Under the pieces are notes generated by a model, which was not told the DNA's origin, did not search any database, and saw only the letters and a program-made list of their open reading frames with translations. A stretch of DNA of 41,834 bases from DATDVC01 sp964601125 (GTDB lineage: Bacteria; Patescibacteriota; Minisyncoccia; Phycocordibacterales; WO2-35-19): the NCBI GenBank assembly GCA_964601125.1, contig CAZRKB010000005.1, positions 1-41,834 on the forward strand, read 5' to 3'. Below, one piece after another: positions 31,101-39,304 of this stretch. Made by a program: the position numbers and the translations under genes. The stretch's first letter is position 1, and each line of letters begins with the position of its first letter.

Positions 31101-31667
31101 AAATCCGAAAAAGACCCGGAGAGTGTGCATCTTTGCGAGTGGTTTACCCCGAGCGAAGTCGAGGGGCCAAACAAAGAAGTTTTGGAAAATATGGAAGAGG
31201 TGAGAAGAGTCGTTTCTTTGGCGCTCGAAAAGAGGAATCTTGCGGGCATAAAAGTGAGACAACCGCTCGGCGAGTTAAAAGTTAAAAGTAAAAAATTAGA
31301 AAATAAAGAAGAATACTTGGAACTTATAAAAGACGAAGTGAATGTGAAAGAAATTTCTTTTGCTGAAAAGATGGAAGAAGAAGTGGGACTTGATACAGAA
31401 CTTAACGATGAGCTTATAAATGAGGGCAACGTCCGTGAGTTTGTACGAGCAATACAGGCCATGAGGAAAGAGAAGGGGCTTGTTGCAACTCATAGCATTG
31501 TGTTAAAGGTGGAAACTGATGAAAAAGGTAAGAAGTTTTTGGAGGCAAATAGCGAACAAATAAAAAAACCTACTAATATTTCAGAAATCAGATTTGAAAA
31601 GAATGATGGAGAAAAGATCGAAATAAATAAATTGGTTTTTGCTTTGTCCATAATTCATAATTCATAA
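28185..31667 (+). CDS. ileS: isoleucyl-tRNA synthetase with inserted histidine-phosphatase domain
   Basis: 1160 residues. Class I synthetase motifs: PPTANGKPGIHH (HIGH-type), editing domain (TTTPWTLPGNVGLA, VHTAVMYGQDDF), WFDSGAMPFAQ, KMSKSLGN, and a C-terminal anticodon-binding part (WIISRLNQML). It charges tRNA-Ile with isoleucine. Inserted between SIEELKK and DLHKPYIDEIEL (about residues 500-690) is a complete phosphoglycerate-mutase-like domain: RHGE at 508-511, Arg560 in SSPFPR, Glu586 in LWEF, His650 in VTHDGD, all the catalytic residues of that superfamily. Two palindromic modules lie in frame, one near the N-terminus (SPKTTAGRS) and one encoding TPSEVEGPNK. Some zinc-ligand cysteines of the usual insert are missing (VDEDGNKLTRV). 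Confidence 0.95.
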   Translation: MNNEKLPSSPKTTAGRSKTAEREEEILKFWKDNKIFEKTLEKESPKGEFVFYEGPPTANGKPGIHHLEARAFKDLIPRYKTMRGYHVRRKGGWDTHGLPVELQVEKQLGLKSKKEIEKYGIAEFNKKCKESVWEYVDLWEKFTDRIGYWVDLKNPYVTYKNEYIESLWNILKTVNDKKLLYKDYKVVPWCPRCGTALSSHELAQGYEDVKDLSVYVKFKIKSFPNSYFLAWTTTPWTLPGNVGLAINEKVEYVEAKVGDEVLVLAKERLSVLNQEYEIIATHKGSEMVGMEYEPLYPFMEESFKDKNSEAFEKAYKIYEADFVNTEDGTGIVHTAVMYGQDDFVLGTKIGLPKYHLVNEDGTFKEGTGFLTGKFVKDEETAVLIIKDLAHRGLLFKKEKYEHSYPHCWRCKTPLIYYARDSWYIKMSELREKLVKENEDINWEPSFIKEGRFGEWLRDIKDWAISRERYWGTPLPVWQSQDGKIEVIGSIEELKKKTKKSGNKYVAMRHGESEKNVKGVLNHDLKNVFHLTEKGRMQVKETAQKLKNKKIDAILSSPFPRCLETAEIVRNEIGLNAEIITDNRLWEFRKGPKYEGKTLTEYYNDFKTFEERFEKAPEGGESLDDLNKRIGEFLYEIDNKYKNKNILFVTHDGDIDALQIVSEGSSQNITKKIKENPLYEVGLAQFIELDFVPLPHNENYELDLHKPYIDEIELVDEDGNKLTRVKEVMDVWFDSGAMPFAQDHIPFSGREALYPADFISEAIDQTRGWFYTLHAIGTLLDKGKAYKNVICLGHILDSEGKKMSKSLGNIVDPWVMIDKYGVDALRLWMYSVNQPGDSKNFDERTVDEIVKKVFNILSNVLTFYSLHAGTNIKPENKSNNILDRWIISRLNQMLEEGTEYLDKYKIFEASRLIRDFANDFSTWYIRRSRDRFKSEDTEDRQNALSTTLFVLKELSKYLAPFTPFFAEDLYMQVKSEKDPESVHLCEWFTPSEVEGPNKEVLENMEEVRRVVSLALEKRNLAGIKVRQPLGELKVKSKKLENKEEYLELIKDEVNVKEISFAEKMEEEVGLDTELNDELINEGNVREFVRAIQAMRKEKGLVATHSIVLKVETDEKGKKFLEANSEQIKKPTNISEIRFEKNDGEKIEINKLVFALSIIHNS
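28207..28234. repeat. palindromic module in the ileS 5' coding region
   Basis: CTTCG (28207-28211) and CGAAG (28230-28234) enclose GCC..GGC. The sequence CTTCGCCAAAGACTACGGCG matches the module CTTCGCCAAGGCTTCGCCGG in the RluA-type gene with few differences, but is read in another frame. Confidence 0.65.
31142..31172. repeat. palindromic module within ileS
   Basis: GTTT/AAAC and CCCC/GGGG arms enclose GAGCGAAGTCGA; it encodes SEVEG in frame between the domain ending HLCEWF and the helix KEVLENMEEV. Confidence 0.65.
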
Positions 31668-31685
31668 TTCACGATTCCTTTTATT

Positions 31686-32270
31686 ATGTACCATAAACAT
31701 CATACAAAAGGTCTGATCTTGGAGAGTCGAGGAGAGGGGGATGGTAGCTTGAGAGTTAGGGTGTTGACCAAAAGTTTTGGACTCATTTCGGCAAGGGTGC
31801 AAGGAGCTCGTCTCCCGGCTTCAAAGTTGAAATCTGGATGCCAAGAATTTTCCTTAGGAGACTTTTCTTTTATAAAAGGTAAAACTGGTTGGAAGCTGGT
31901 AAGCACACAGCCAGAGAAAAACTTTTTTGAAGGTCTAAAAAATTATAAAAGCAAAGTTGTTGTGATGGGTAACGTGCTCGCTCTTTCTAAAAAACTTTTA
32001 GGGGAAGAAGAAAACAGCGCACCCATTTTTTCTTTAGTTTCAAATTTTCTATTTCTTTTGGAAAAGGCGAAAGAGGATGATGTGGTGGTGCTCGAGTGCC
32101 TTACTCTCATGAAAATACTTTTCGTGCTTGGCTACATGAAAGATGATCCAGAGCTTCTTTTACCCATTTCGTCCTCAGACTTTAGGCTTGAAGGCCTTAA
32201 GACGCTCCTGCCAAGAAGGGGTGAAATGATCTATCTCATAAACGAGTCTTTGAAGGCCGCTTCTGTTTAA
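31686..32270 (+). CDS. recO: DNA repair protein RecO
   Basis: 194 residues, somewhat shorter than typical RecO. It starts with the OB fold (HHTKGLILESRGEGDGSLRV, RVLTKSFGLISARVQGARLP, FSFIKGKTGWKLVSTQ), followed by the helical part (VLECLTLMKILFVLGYM). The zinc-binding cysteines of many RecO proteins are absent and the C-terminus is cut short. RecO acts in the RecF recombination pathway by loading RecA on SSB-covered DNA. It follows ileS after 18 bases in the same direction. Confidence 0.85.
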   Translation: MYHKHHTKGLILESRGEGDGSLRVRVLTKSFGLISARVQGARLPASKLKSGCQEFSLGDFSFIKGKTGWKLVSTQPEKNFFEGLKNYKSKVVVMGNVLALSKKLLGEEENSAPIFSLVSNFLFLLEKAKEDDVVVLECLTLMKILFVLGYMKDDPELLLPISSSDFRLEGLKTLLPRRGEMIYLINESLKAASV

Positions 32271-32272
32271 GA

Positions 32273-32278
32273 TATAAT
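32273..32278 (+). promoter_or_regulatory. -10 of the 649-residue membrane protein gene
   Basis: TATAAT followed by AACACA and ATGG at 32285, identical in spacing to the RluA-type gene promoter; leaderless. Confidence 0.6.
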
Positions 32279-32284
32279 AACACA

Positions 32285-34234
32285 ATGGAATACGGAGATG
32301 AGAAAAGAGAAAGGCTAGAAAAGCTCGAGAAAAAGCTCTATTCAAGAAATGCCCCAAGTATAATAGACAAGGGGAGATCAGAGTTTTCTTCTGGCCCAGT
32401 TTCAAGTGGCGAGTTAAACACAGAATGGCAAGATGTAAAATCAGAGCGATTTGATGAGTTGGCTGCAAAAGTATCTAATATGGCCAAAAATAAACACAAG
32501 TTTGTTGGCAGAATTTTTACTGTGTCCCTTTTGTTTTTTGTTGTAGCTGCAGGGGTGGCAGCCTTTGTTTTTTTGGGTGGAGGCAATTTGGTTTCCTCTC
32601 GAAATGTAGACATAAAGGTTTTTGGCCCACTCTCTGTTCCTGGTGGACAAGAAGTTTCGCTTGATATAAATGTGCTGAACAATAATAACGTTGATCTTAA
32701 TTCCGCTGTGTTGTTTATCGAATACCCAGAGGGAGTAAGGTCTCCTCTCGATCTATCCAAGGAGCTTGATAGAGAAAGGTTCGATGTTGGTGTTATAAAA
32801 TCTGGCGAAGGGAATAGGCAGCAGATAAATCTTGTCTTCTTTGGAGAAAAGGATGGTGTGAAAACGATAAAAATATCTTTGGAGTATCGAGTAGAAAATT
32901 CAAGCGCTCTTTTCTACAAAGAAAAAACTCACGATATATTGATAAGTTCTGCTCCGATAATACTTACCCCGGTTTATCCAAAGGAGGTAAATTCAAACCA
33001 AGATATAAATTTTGATTTAGAGGTTGCTTCAAACTCTAAAGACGGGTTGGATACTTTTTTGGTGCAAGTCGAATATCCGTTTGGTTTTTTGTTTGAGGAA
33101 TCTTCGCCAGCAGCCACTTTTGGAAATAATGTTTGGAGATTTCAAAATTTAGCATCGGGGTCTAAGCGTACCATTTCTATCAAGGGCAAGGTGGTTGGTC
33201 AGAACAATGAAGAAAAAATCTTTAGAATTACTGCTGGAAGTCCAAGTATTGACGATGAGAGAGAGGTCGCTGTGCCACTTTCGGAATTAACGGAGGCCAT
33301 TATGGTCAAAAAACCTTTCATAGGGCTCGATGTTTTGGTGGAAGGGCAGAGCGGCACCGCTAATGTTCAAGAGGGTGGTACGGCAAGTGCCGAGATTATT
33401 ATAAGGAATAATCTGTCTTCAAAATTATTTAATACAGTTGTGGAGGTTGAGCTTAGTGGTGGAGCTTTTGATAAATATTCTGTTTTCCCCAACAACGGTG
33501 GCTTTTTCCAGTCATCAAACAACACAATTCTTTGGGATAAGCGCGCGGTTGCTAATTTTTCGGAAATGAACCCGGGCTCTGAAAGCAGGCTGACTTTCAG
33601 GTTTTCCCCTCTTGGTTTCGCTAAAATTTCTTCCGGTTCATTACCTGAGATAAATCTTAAAATAAGAGTGAAAGGCGAGAGGGTTATGGACTCCGGATCT
33701 GTTGAAGAGGTTGTAGCTACTGAGTCGAGAAAAGCGGTGCTTGCGACAGATGTTGTGCTTTCTTCTAAAATCGCTAGGTCTTTGGGTAGTATAGAAAATT
33801 CTGGCCCCATTCCTCCCCGCGCAGATAGGCCGACCACCTACACTGCAGTTTGGAGCATCAGTAACTCATTTAACCAAGTAAGTAATGTTGAAGTGAGAGC
33901 TGTTTTGCCTGCTTATGTTAAATGGAGTGGCCTCTATAATCCAGCGGGGGAATCGATTTCTTTCAACTCCGTTACTAACGAGGTAGTGTGGAATGCGGGA
34001 ACGATATTGCCTAACACTGGGCTCGGCTCAGCTAAAAAGGAAGTATATTTTCAGATTGAATTCCTGCCGAGTGTCAGCCAAGTGGGCGAAACCCCCATGC
34101 TTGTAGGTCAGGCTCGGCTCTCGGGTATAGATAAAATCACAGGTCTTAAAGTGGGCTCAACTGCTTCAATTTTGACTACCAACTTCTCGCTCGACCCAAC
34201 CTTCAAAGAAGGGGATGATAAAGTGAGGCAGTAA
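32285..34234 (+). CDS. large single-pass membrane protein with Ig-like repeats
   Basis: 649 residues. A charged cytoplasmic segment of about 75 residues (with KRERLEKLEKKLYSR) precedes a membrane helix (VSLLFFVVAAGVAAFVFLGG). The outside part is a string of beta domains that look like DUF11/CARDB-type Ig modules: GPLSVPGGQEVSLDINVLNN, EVNSNQDINFDLEVASNS, VQEGGTASAEIIIRNN, and TYTAVWSISNSFNQVSNVEV. Such proteins are thought to build the envelope or present binding sites. No enzyme motif is seen. It is preceded by its own leaderless promoter and followed by a double palindromic element before glyS. Confidence 0.75.
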   Translation: MEYGDEKRERLEKLEKKLYSRNAPSIIDKGRSEFSSGPVSSGELNTEWQDVKSERFDELAAKVSNMAKNKHKFVGRIFTVSLLFFVVAAGVAAFVFLGGGNLVSSRNVDIKVFGPLSVPGGQEVSLDINVLNNNNVDLNSAVLFIEYPEGVRSPLDLSKELDRERFDVGVIKSGEGNRQQINLVFFGEKDGVKTIKISLEYRVENSSALFYKEKTHDILISSAPIILTPVYPKEVNSNQDINFDLEVASNSKDGLDTFLVQVEYPFGFLFEESSPAATFGNNVWRFQNLASGSKRTISIKGKVVGQNNEEKIFRITAGSPSIDDEREVAVPLSELTEAIMVKKPFIGLDVLVEGQSGTANVQEGGTASAEIIIRNNLSSKLFNTVVEVELSGGAFDKYSVFPNNGGFFQSSNNTILWDKRAVANFSEMNPGSESRLTFRFSPLGFAKISSGSLPEINLKIRVKGERVMDSGSVEEVVATESRKAVLATDVVLSSKIARSLGSIENSGPIPPRADRPTTYTAVWSISNSFNQVSNVEVRAVLPAYVKWSGLYNPAGESISFNSVTNEVVWNAGTILPNTGLGSAKKEVYFQIEFLPSVSQVGETPMLVGQARLSGIDKITGLKVGSTASILTTNFSLDPTFKEGDDKVRQ

Positions 34235-34252
34235 CAATAATTCCATCCCCAA

Positions 34253-34313
34253 CCCCTTCCTCTTACAATAAGAGGAAGGGGGGCTTCGAACCCTCTCTTG
34301 TTGTAAGAGAGGG
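34253..34313. repeat. double palindromic element between membrane protein and glyS
   Basis: First hairpin CCCCTTCCTCTTA/TAAGAGGAAGGGG (34253-34265, 34269-34281), second CCCTCTCTT/AAGAGAGGG (34291-34299, 34305-34313), joined by GCTTCGAA. Both stems are perfect. Confidence 0.8.
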
Positions 34314-34335
34314 CAGGGTGAGTTATCATGGCTCT

Positions 34336-35667
34336 ATGATAGAAAAAGAAAACAAGATGGAAAAAATAGTGGCTCTTTGTAAAAGGAGAGGTTTTGTATT
34401 TCCTGGATCTGAAATATATGGTGGTTTAGCTGGAACATGGGATTACGGTCCTTATGGTGCTGAGTTGGCTAATAACGTAAAAAATTTGTGGTGGGAAAAG
34501 TTTGTTACTGAAAGAGAAGATATGTTTGGAGTTGATGCGGCGATTATAATGAACCCAAAAGCATGGGAGGCGTCCGGTCACGTTTCAGGATTTTCTGACC
34601 CATTATCTGAATGTAAGAAGTGTGGTCATCGTTTTCGTACAGACACTCTTGAACTTGATGTTAATGGTCATGCAAAACAGTGCCCAGATTGTGGAGGTGA
34701 ACTAAGCAGTCCTAGACAATTTAATATGATGTTTAAGACTAATGTTGGTGCCACAGAGGACGAATCATCAGTTGCATACTTACGACCTGAGACTGCTGGA
34801 GGCATGTTTGTTAATTTCAAAAACGTTATCGACTCAATGCATCCTAGATTGCCATTTGGTTTAGCTCAAATTGGTAAAGCTTTTAGAAATGAAATTGCGC
34901 CCAGAGATTTTGTATTTCGTTCTAGAGAGTTTAGGCAGATGGAGATTGAATATTTTGTACGATCAGAAAATTGGGAAAATTATTTTGAGGAGTGGAGAAA
35001 GTCTATGCACGAATGGTGTGAGTCAATAGGTCTTAAAAAATCTAGTGTTCACGAACTCGAGGTGTCAGACGAAGACAGAGCACATTATTCAAAGCGTACA
35101 ATAGATTTTGAATTTGACTACCCATTTGGAAGAAAGGAATTGTATGGGTTGGCCTATAGGACAGATTTTGATTTAAAAGCGCATTCCGTTGGTTCGGGAG
35201 TTGATCTATCGTATTTTGATGAAGAAACAAAAGAAAGATTTGTGCCACACGTAATAGAGCCATCCTTTGGAGTTGATAGAACTATACTCGCTATTTTATC
35301 TGACGCCTTCAACGAAGATGAAATGAACGGAGAGTCAAGGGTTTATTTGAAACTTAAGCCAAAACTTGCTCCAGTAAAAGTTGCTGTATTTCCGCTTTTG
35401 AAAAATAAACCTGAGTTAGTAAAAAAGGCCAGAGAAGTTTTTGGTCTGTTAAAGAAAGAATTTGGGGCTGTTGAATTTGATGACAATGGAAATATCGGGA
35501 AGAGGTATAGGAGGCAGGATGAGATCGGGACACCCTTCTGCGTCACCATCGATTTTGACACTTTAGAAAAAGACCAATCTGTGACAGTTCGAGATAGGGA
35601 TACGGGCAAACAAGAAAGAGTAAGCGAAAAAGATTTAATTGTTTTTATAAAAGAAAAACTTTCTTAA
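34336..35667 (+). CDS. glyS: glycyl-tRNA synthetase (class II, dimeric type)
   Basis: 443 residues from the ATG at 34336, before which TATCAT lies six bases upstream. Class II features: KRRGFVFPGSEIYGGLAGTWDYGPYG at the start, motif 2 FRNEIAPRDFVFRSREFRQMEIEYF, and motif 3 SFGVDRTILAIL. A zinc-type insert is present (CKKCGHRFRTD ... CPDCGGELSSPRQFN). The C-terminal anticodon-binding domain follows (PVKVAVFPLLKNKPELVKKA). It is the alpha2 bacterial/archaeal type, not the alpha2beta2 glyQ/glyS type. Confidence 0.95.
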   Translation: MIEKENKMEKIVALCKRRGFVFPGSEIYGGLAGTWDYGPYGAELANNVKNLWWEKFVTEREDMFGVDAAIIMNPKAWEASGHVSGFSDPLSECKKCGHRFRTDTLELDVNGHAKQCPDCGGELSSPRQFNMMFKTNVGATEDESSVAYLRPETAGGMFVNFKNVIDSMHPRLPFGLAQIGKAFRNEIAPRDFVFRSREFRQMEIEYFVRSENWENYFEEWRKSMHEWCESIGLKKSSVHELEVSDEDRAHYSKRTIDFEFDYPFGRKELYGLAYRTDFDLKAHSVGSGVDLSYFDEETKERFVPHVIEPSFGVDRTILAILSDAFNEDEMNGESRVYLKLKPKLAPVKVAVFPLLKNKPELVKKAREVFGLLKKEFGAVEFDDNGNIGKRYRRQDEIGTPFCVTIDFDTLEKDQSVTVRDRDTGKQERVSEKDLIVFIKEKLS

Positions 35668-35701
35668 TTCTTAACATTTTGGATTTCTATTTTTGTCTTT
35701 G

Positions 35702-35710
35702 TGCTATAAT
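35702..35710 (+). promoter_or_regulatory. extended -10 of the AI-2E family gene
   Basis: TGCTATAAT ends eight bases before the ATG at 35719. Confidence 0.65.
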
Positions 35711-35718
35711 AAGCGTAA

Positions 35719-36804
35719 ATGCGCGCCCCTAGTGAAAAAATAATCCAGGTCGGTATTGGCACTATATTCAAGGCCCTGCTTGCTATTGGCTTGTTTGCTT
35801 TGGGGTTTTACCTCAGAGATATAGTGTTGGTTGTTGCTCTCGCTATAATAATCGCTTCGGCTGTTGAGCCTGGGACTCAATGGTTTTTGCGTCGTGGTGT
35901 TCCAAGGATACTTTCCGTTTTACTTTTATATTTTTCAGCGGTTTTGTTTTTGGTTGCAATTTTCTACTTCCTTTTTCTACCACTTCTCAATCAGTCGGCT
36001 AGCTTTTTGTCGTCTTTGCCTGGGTATCTTGGGGAACTGCAAGTATGGAACCCTCTTCAGAACAGTAAGCTCTTAGGTGGCAATCTTGATGTGTCCGGAT
36101 TTTCTACCAATTTTTCTCTAGCTCAAATTGTAGGGCAGATAAATACCGCAGTAACAAGTCTATCTAACGGATTTTTCAGCGCGGCCAGTACTTTTTTTGG
36201 CGGTATTTTAAGTTTTATTTTGGTTATAGTTTTGTCCTTCTATCTTTCTGTTGAACCTGATGGGGTCGGTGATTTTTTGCGTATCGTTACTCCGGCAAAG
36301 CATGAAAAATACGTTTTGGGTTTATGGAAGAGATCGCAACAAAAAATCGGTTTGTGGATGCAGGGGCAAATAGTCCTGGCGATTATAGTAGCCATGCTTG
36401 TCTATCTAGGACTTACTTTGCTTAGGGTTGAAAACGCACTCTTGCTTGCTGTTATCGCTGGCGTTTTTGAAATCATCCCGCTTTTTGGTCCAATTTTGGC
36501 CGCTATTCCTGCTGTGACTCTGGCCCTTGTTACGAGCGGTATGACGAGCGCTTTATTGGTGATTGGGCTCTACATCATTATTCAGCAATTTGAAAACCAA
36601 CTCATTTATCCTCTTGTGGTTAGGAAAATAGTCGGAGTGCCACCCCTGGTCTCCATCCTTGCTCTTATTGTAGGAGGCAAGCTGGCTGGTTTTGTGGGCC
36701 TTCTCATATCGGTTCCTTTGGCTACCATGATAATGGAGTATCTCTCCGACTTAGAAAAAGATAAATCAGCCGCTCGTGCTCTTGCCGAGAAAGGTTCTTC
36801 TTAG
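35719..36804 (+). CDS. AI-2E family transporter (PerM/TqsA-like)
   Basis: 361 residues with about eight membrane helices, first at residues 10-45 and a paired set in the C-terminal half (LLLAVIAGVFEIIPLFGPIL, LLVIGLYIIIQQFENQLIYPL). The conserved FEIIPLFGPILAAIPA and QQFENQLIYPLVVRKIVGVPPL segments are the family signature. Members export autoinducer-2 or act as Na+/H+ antiporters; the substrate here cannot be told. It lies between glyS and metG with a leaderless promoter. Confidence 0.9.
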   Translation: MRAPSEKIIQVGIGTIFKALLAIGLFALGFYLRDIVLVVALAIIIASAVEPGTQWFLRRGVPRILSVLLLYFSAVLFLVAIFYFLFLPLLNQSASFLSSLPGYLGELQVWNPLQNSKLLGGNLDVSGFSTNFSLAQIVGQINTAVTSLSNGFFSAASTFFGGILSFILVIVLSFYLSVEPDGVGDFLRIVTPAKHEKYVLGLWKRSQQKIGLWMQGQIVLAIIVAMLVYLGLTLLRVENALLLAVIAGVFEIIPLFGPILAAIPAVTLALVTSGMTSALLVIGLYIIIQQFENQLIYPLVVRKIVGVPPLVSILALIVGGKLAGFVGLLISVPLATMIMEYLSDLEKDKSAARALAEKGSS

Positions 36805-36816
36805 TAGTCTTTAGGA

Positions 36817-38271
36817 ATGAAAGACAAAAAGCCTTTTTATATAACTACTACAATTCCTTATGTAAATGCAGATCCGCATATAGGTTTTGCGATGGAACTT
36901 ATACACGCTGATGCAATAGCTCGTTACAACAGAATGATTGGGCGAGAAGTTTTTTTTAGTACCGGTACCGATGAGTATGGTCAAAAAATTTGGGAAGCTA
37001 GTCAGAGGGCTGGTGTTGGGGTGCAGGAATATGTTGATCAGTATTCTAAAAAATTTCTTGATCTCACAAAGTATCTAAATATATCAGTAGATAATTTTAT
37101 AAGAACTACTAGTGAAATAAATATAGTTGCTGCTCAAGAAATGTGGAAACGGTGCCATGAAGCTGGTGATATATACAAGAAAAAATACAAAGGTCTTTAT
37201 TGCGTTGGTTGTGAGAAATTTTTGCAAGATAAAGATCTTGTTGATAATAAGTGTGCTTTACATCCAAACCAAGAATTGGAAATAATTGAGGAAGAAAATT
37301 ATTTTTTCAAACTTTCGAAATATAAAGACAAAATAATAGATTATTTATCTAAAGAAAATTCTGTTATTCCAGAATGGAGAAGGAAAGAAGCAATAGAAAC
37401 AGCAAATATCTTAGAGGATTTTTCTATTTCACGTGATAAAAAAAGAATTTCATGGGGCATACCTATACCCAATGATGATGCGCAGGTCATGTACGTTTGG
37501 TTTGGGGCTTTTATAAACTATATATCAACTCTCGGTTGGCCGAAAGAAAAAGAATTATTCGAAAGATTTTGGACAAATGGAGATAACATCCAAGTTGCAG
37601 GAAAAGACATGGTTAAATTCCAATCTGTTATGTGGCAAGGCATGCTTTTATCCGCGGGTTTATCGCAAACTAAAACTGTCGTGTATCACGGCTTTGTTAC
37701 TGGTGAAGGTGGAATAAAGATGTCAAAATCTTTAGGTAACGTAATAAACCCAATTGAATTGATCGATGAATATGGCACTGATTCATTGCGCTATTTCTTG
37801 ATCAGAGAAATTTCTCCTTTTGAGGACAGTCCTTTTACAAAAGATCGTTTCAAAGAAACCTATAATGCTAATTTGGCCAATGGGTTGGGTAATTTGGTGT
37901 CGAGAGTAATGAAAATGGCGGAAGACAATATTGAAAAATTGAATAATGAAAAAATTGAAATATTGGAAGCAAAAGAAATCTCACCGAAATTTTTGGGGCA
38001 TATGGAAAGTTTTAATATAAACAAAGCTGCGGATTTAATTTGGGAAGAGATAGGGGAGATGGATAGTCTTATTCAAGAAAATCAGCCGTTCAAAATGGTT
38101 AAAGAGGAAAATACCAGAGAGGAAGGCAAAAAAATTATTGAAGATTTGGTTGGGAGACTCTATACAGTAGCAAGGTTGCTTAATCCGATACTCCCCGAAA
38201 CTTCAGCAAAAATAAAATCGCTAATCAAAGAAAACAAATCACCAGAGACACCTTTGTTTGTAAGGAAATAA
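36817..38271 (+). CDS. metG: methionyl-tRNA synthetase
   Basis: 484 residues. It carries the class I signature PYVNADPHIGFAMELIHADA (a HIGF form of HIGH) and KMSKSLGNVINP. The connective peptide has zinc-type residues in LYCVGCEKFLQ and DNKCALHPNQ. The helical anticodon domain follows (YNANLANGLGNLVSRVMKMA). There is no C-terminal tRNA-binding EMAP-like domain, so it is the short form. It charges initiator and elongator tRNA-Met. Twelve bases separate it from the transporter gene, so they may be co-transcribed. Confidence 0.95.
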   Translation: MKDKKPFYITTTIPYVNADPHIGFAMELIHADAIARYNRMIGREVFFSTGTDEYGQKIWEASQRAGVGVQEYVDQYSKKFLDLTKYLNISVDNFIRTTSEINIVAAQEMWKRCHEAGDIYKKKYKGLYCVGCEKFLQDKDLVDNKCALHPNQELEIIEEENYFFKLSKYKDKIIDYLSKENSVIPEWRRKEAIETANILEDFSISRDKKRISWGIPIPNDDAQVMYVWFGAFINYISTLGWPKEKELFERFWTNGDNIQVAGKDMVKFQSVMWQGMLLSAGLSQTKTVVYHGFVTGEGGIKMSKSLGNVINPIELIDEYGTDSLRYFLIREISPFEDSPFTKDRFKETYNANLANGLGNLVSRVMKMAEDNIEKLNNEKIEILEAKEISPKFLGHMESFNINKAADLIWEEIGEMDSLIQENQPFKMVKEENTREEGKKIIEDLVGRLYTVARLLNPILPETSAKIKSLIKENKSPETPLFVRK

Positions 38272-38312
38272 CTCACCCCCAAACACCTCTCTTACTTTAA
38301 GAGAGGGGAGTT
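38270..38312. repeat. intergenic palindromic element after metG
   Basis: Arms AACTC/GAGTT outside and CCTCTCTT (38286-38293)/AAGAGAGG (38299-38306) inside. It begins inside the metG stop codon and could act as a terminator-like structure. Confidence 0.7.
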
Positions 38313-38355
38313 CCGCTATTTTTGATTGTAGACTATAATCTATAAACTAATATCT

Positions 38356-39213
38356 ATGAACTTAAAATACATCGACATACATTGCCACTTGGATTTTTCT
38401 GATTATGGTGAAGAGTTGCCAAAAGTTTTGGATAGGATGAGAGAAAGAGAGGTTGGGGCAATAACCATAGGGACTGATTTGGAGAGTAGCAGGAGAGCAG
38501 TTGAAATAGCTGAGCAAAACGAAAATATTTGGGCTTGCATCGGTGTGCATCCAGATAATTCCCACCAGCCCCCTCTTACTTTAAGAGGGGGTGCCGAGCA
38601 AGTCGAGGTGGGGGAGATATTAGAATTGGAGAAGCTCATAAAACATCCAAAAGTAGTAGCGGTAGGTGAGTGTGGCCTAGACTTCTTTAGAACACCAAAA
38701 GAAAACTTAGAAGAGGAGAAAGGACGGCAAACTATTCTTTTTAAAAAACAAATTGAGCTTGCTTTAAAATATGATAAATCGCTAATGCTCCATTGTCGCA
38801 ATGCTTATGATGAAGTGATCAACATTTTGGAAAGTTATAAGGGGGAAGTGGGTGAAAAGCTTCGAGGAAACTGTCATTTTTTTGCTGGGAATATAGAGCA
38901 GGCGAAAAGATTTTTGGATTTGGGATTCACTATGTCTTTTACTGGGGTAATCACTTTTCCGCCTAGGTTTGGCGAGACTAGTTCACATGATTATGATGAG
39001 GTTGTAAATTTTTTACCAAAAGGAAGTATCATGTCAGAAACGGACGCTCCTTTTGTGGCCCCAGTCCCACATAGAGGCAAGAGGAATGAACCAGCCTTTG
39101 TTGTGGAAGTGGCTAAAAAAATCGCAGAAATAAGGGGAATAGGGGAGGAAGAAATGCGAACAGAGTTGTTGGATACGGCAAACAGGGTTTTCGGTCTTTC
39201 ATTGCAAAATTAG
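38356..39213 (+). CDS. tatD: TatD-family metal-dependent DNase
   Basis: 285 residues. Metal ligands of the TIM-barrel amidohydrolase type: His9 and His11 in DIHCHLD, Glu in VAVGECGLDF, His in LMLHCRNA and GNCHFFAG, and Asp in SETDAPFVAP. TatD proteins are 3'-5' nucleases acting in DNA repair. After CIGVHPDN a segment of about 18 residues (SHQPPLTLRGGAEQVEVG) is encoded by a palindromic element and is absent from the usual family pattern. A -10 (TATAAT, 38334-38339) lies 16 bases before the ATG. Confidence 0.93.
   Translation: MNLKYIDIHCHLDFSDYGEELPKVLDRMREREVGAITIGTDLESSRRAVEIAEQNENIWACIGVHPDNSHQPPLTLRGGAEQVEVGEILELEKLIKHPKVVAVGECGLDFFRTPKENLEEEKGRQTILFKKQIELALKYDKSLMLHCRNAYDEVINILESYKGEVGEKLRGNCHFFAGNIEQAKRFLDLGFTMSFTGVITFPPRFGETSSHDYDEVVNFLPKGSIMSETDAPFVAPVPHRGKRNEPAFVVEVAKKIAEIRGIGEEEMRTELLDTANRVFGLSLQN
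38561..38615. repeat. palindromic element in frame inside tatD
   Basis: CCCCCTCTTA (38569-38578) and TAAGAGGGGG (38582-38591) form a perfect 10-bp stem; outer arms CCCACC (38561-38566) and GGTGGG (38607-38612). The right side contains CCGAGCAAGTCGAGG, related to the GAGCGAAGTCGAGG module in ileS. The reading frame stays open. Confidence 0.85.
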
Positions 39214-39220
39214 TCTTATG

Positions 39221-39304
39221 TGGTAGTATGAGCCTACCGGATCAGGGGCGCAATTTATTATTAACCCGCGTCCTTACCCTGAGTTAATCGAAGGGCCCAT
39301 CCGG
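39221..39304 (+). promoter_or_regulatory. promoter and structured leader of the rpsF-ssb-rpsR operon
   Basis: Extended -10 TGGTAGTAT (39221-39229) predicts a start near 39236. The leader of about 77 bases is closed by CCGGAT (39237-39242) and ATCCGG (39299-39304), with a GAGTTAATCGA hairpin flanked by CCCT/AGGG (39277-39295) inside. S6:S18 is known to bind its own mRNA leader at a CCG-containing stem in other bacteria, so this may be an S6:S18 autoregulatory site (inference). Confidence 0.5.

Noticed and set aside
30770..31462. Long minus-strand open frame inside ileS
   Set aside because: Ser/Leu/Phe-rich antisense shadow of a well-supported gene.
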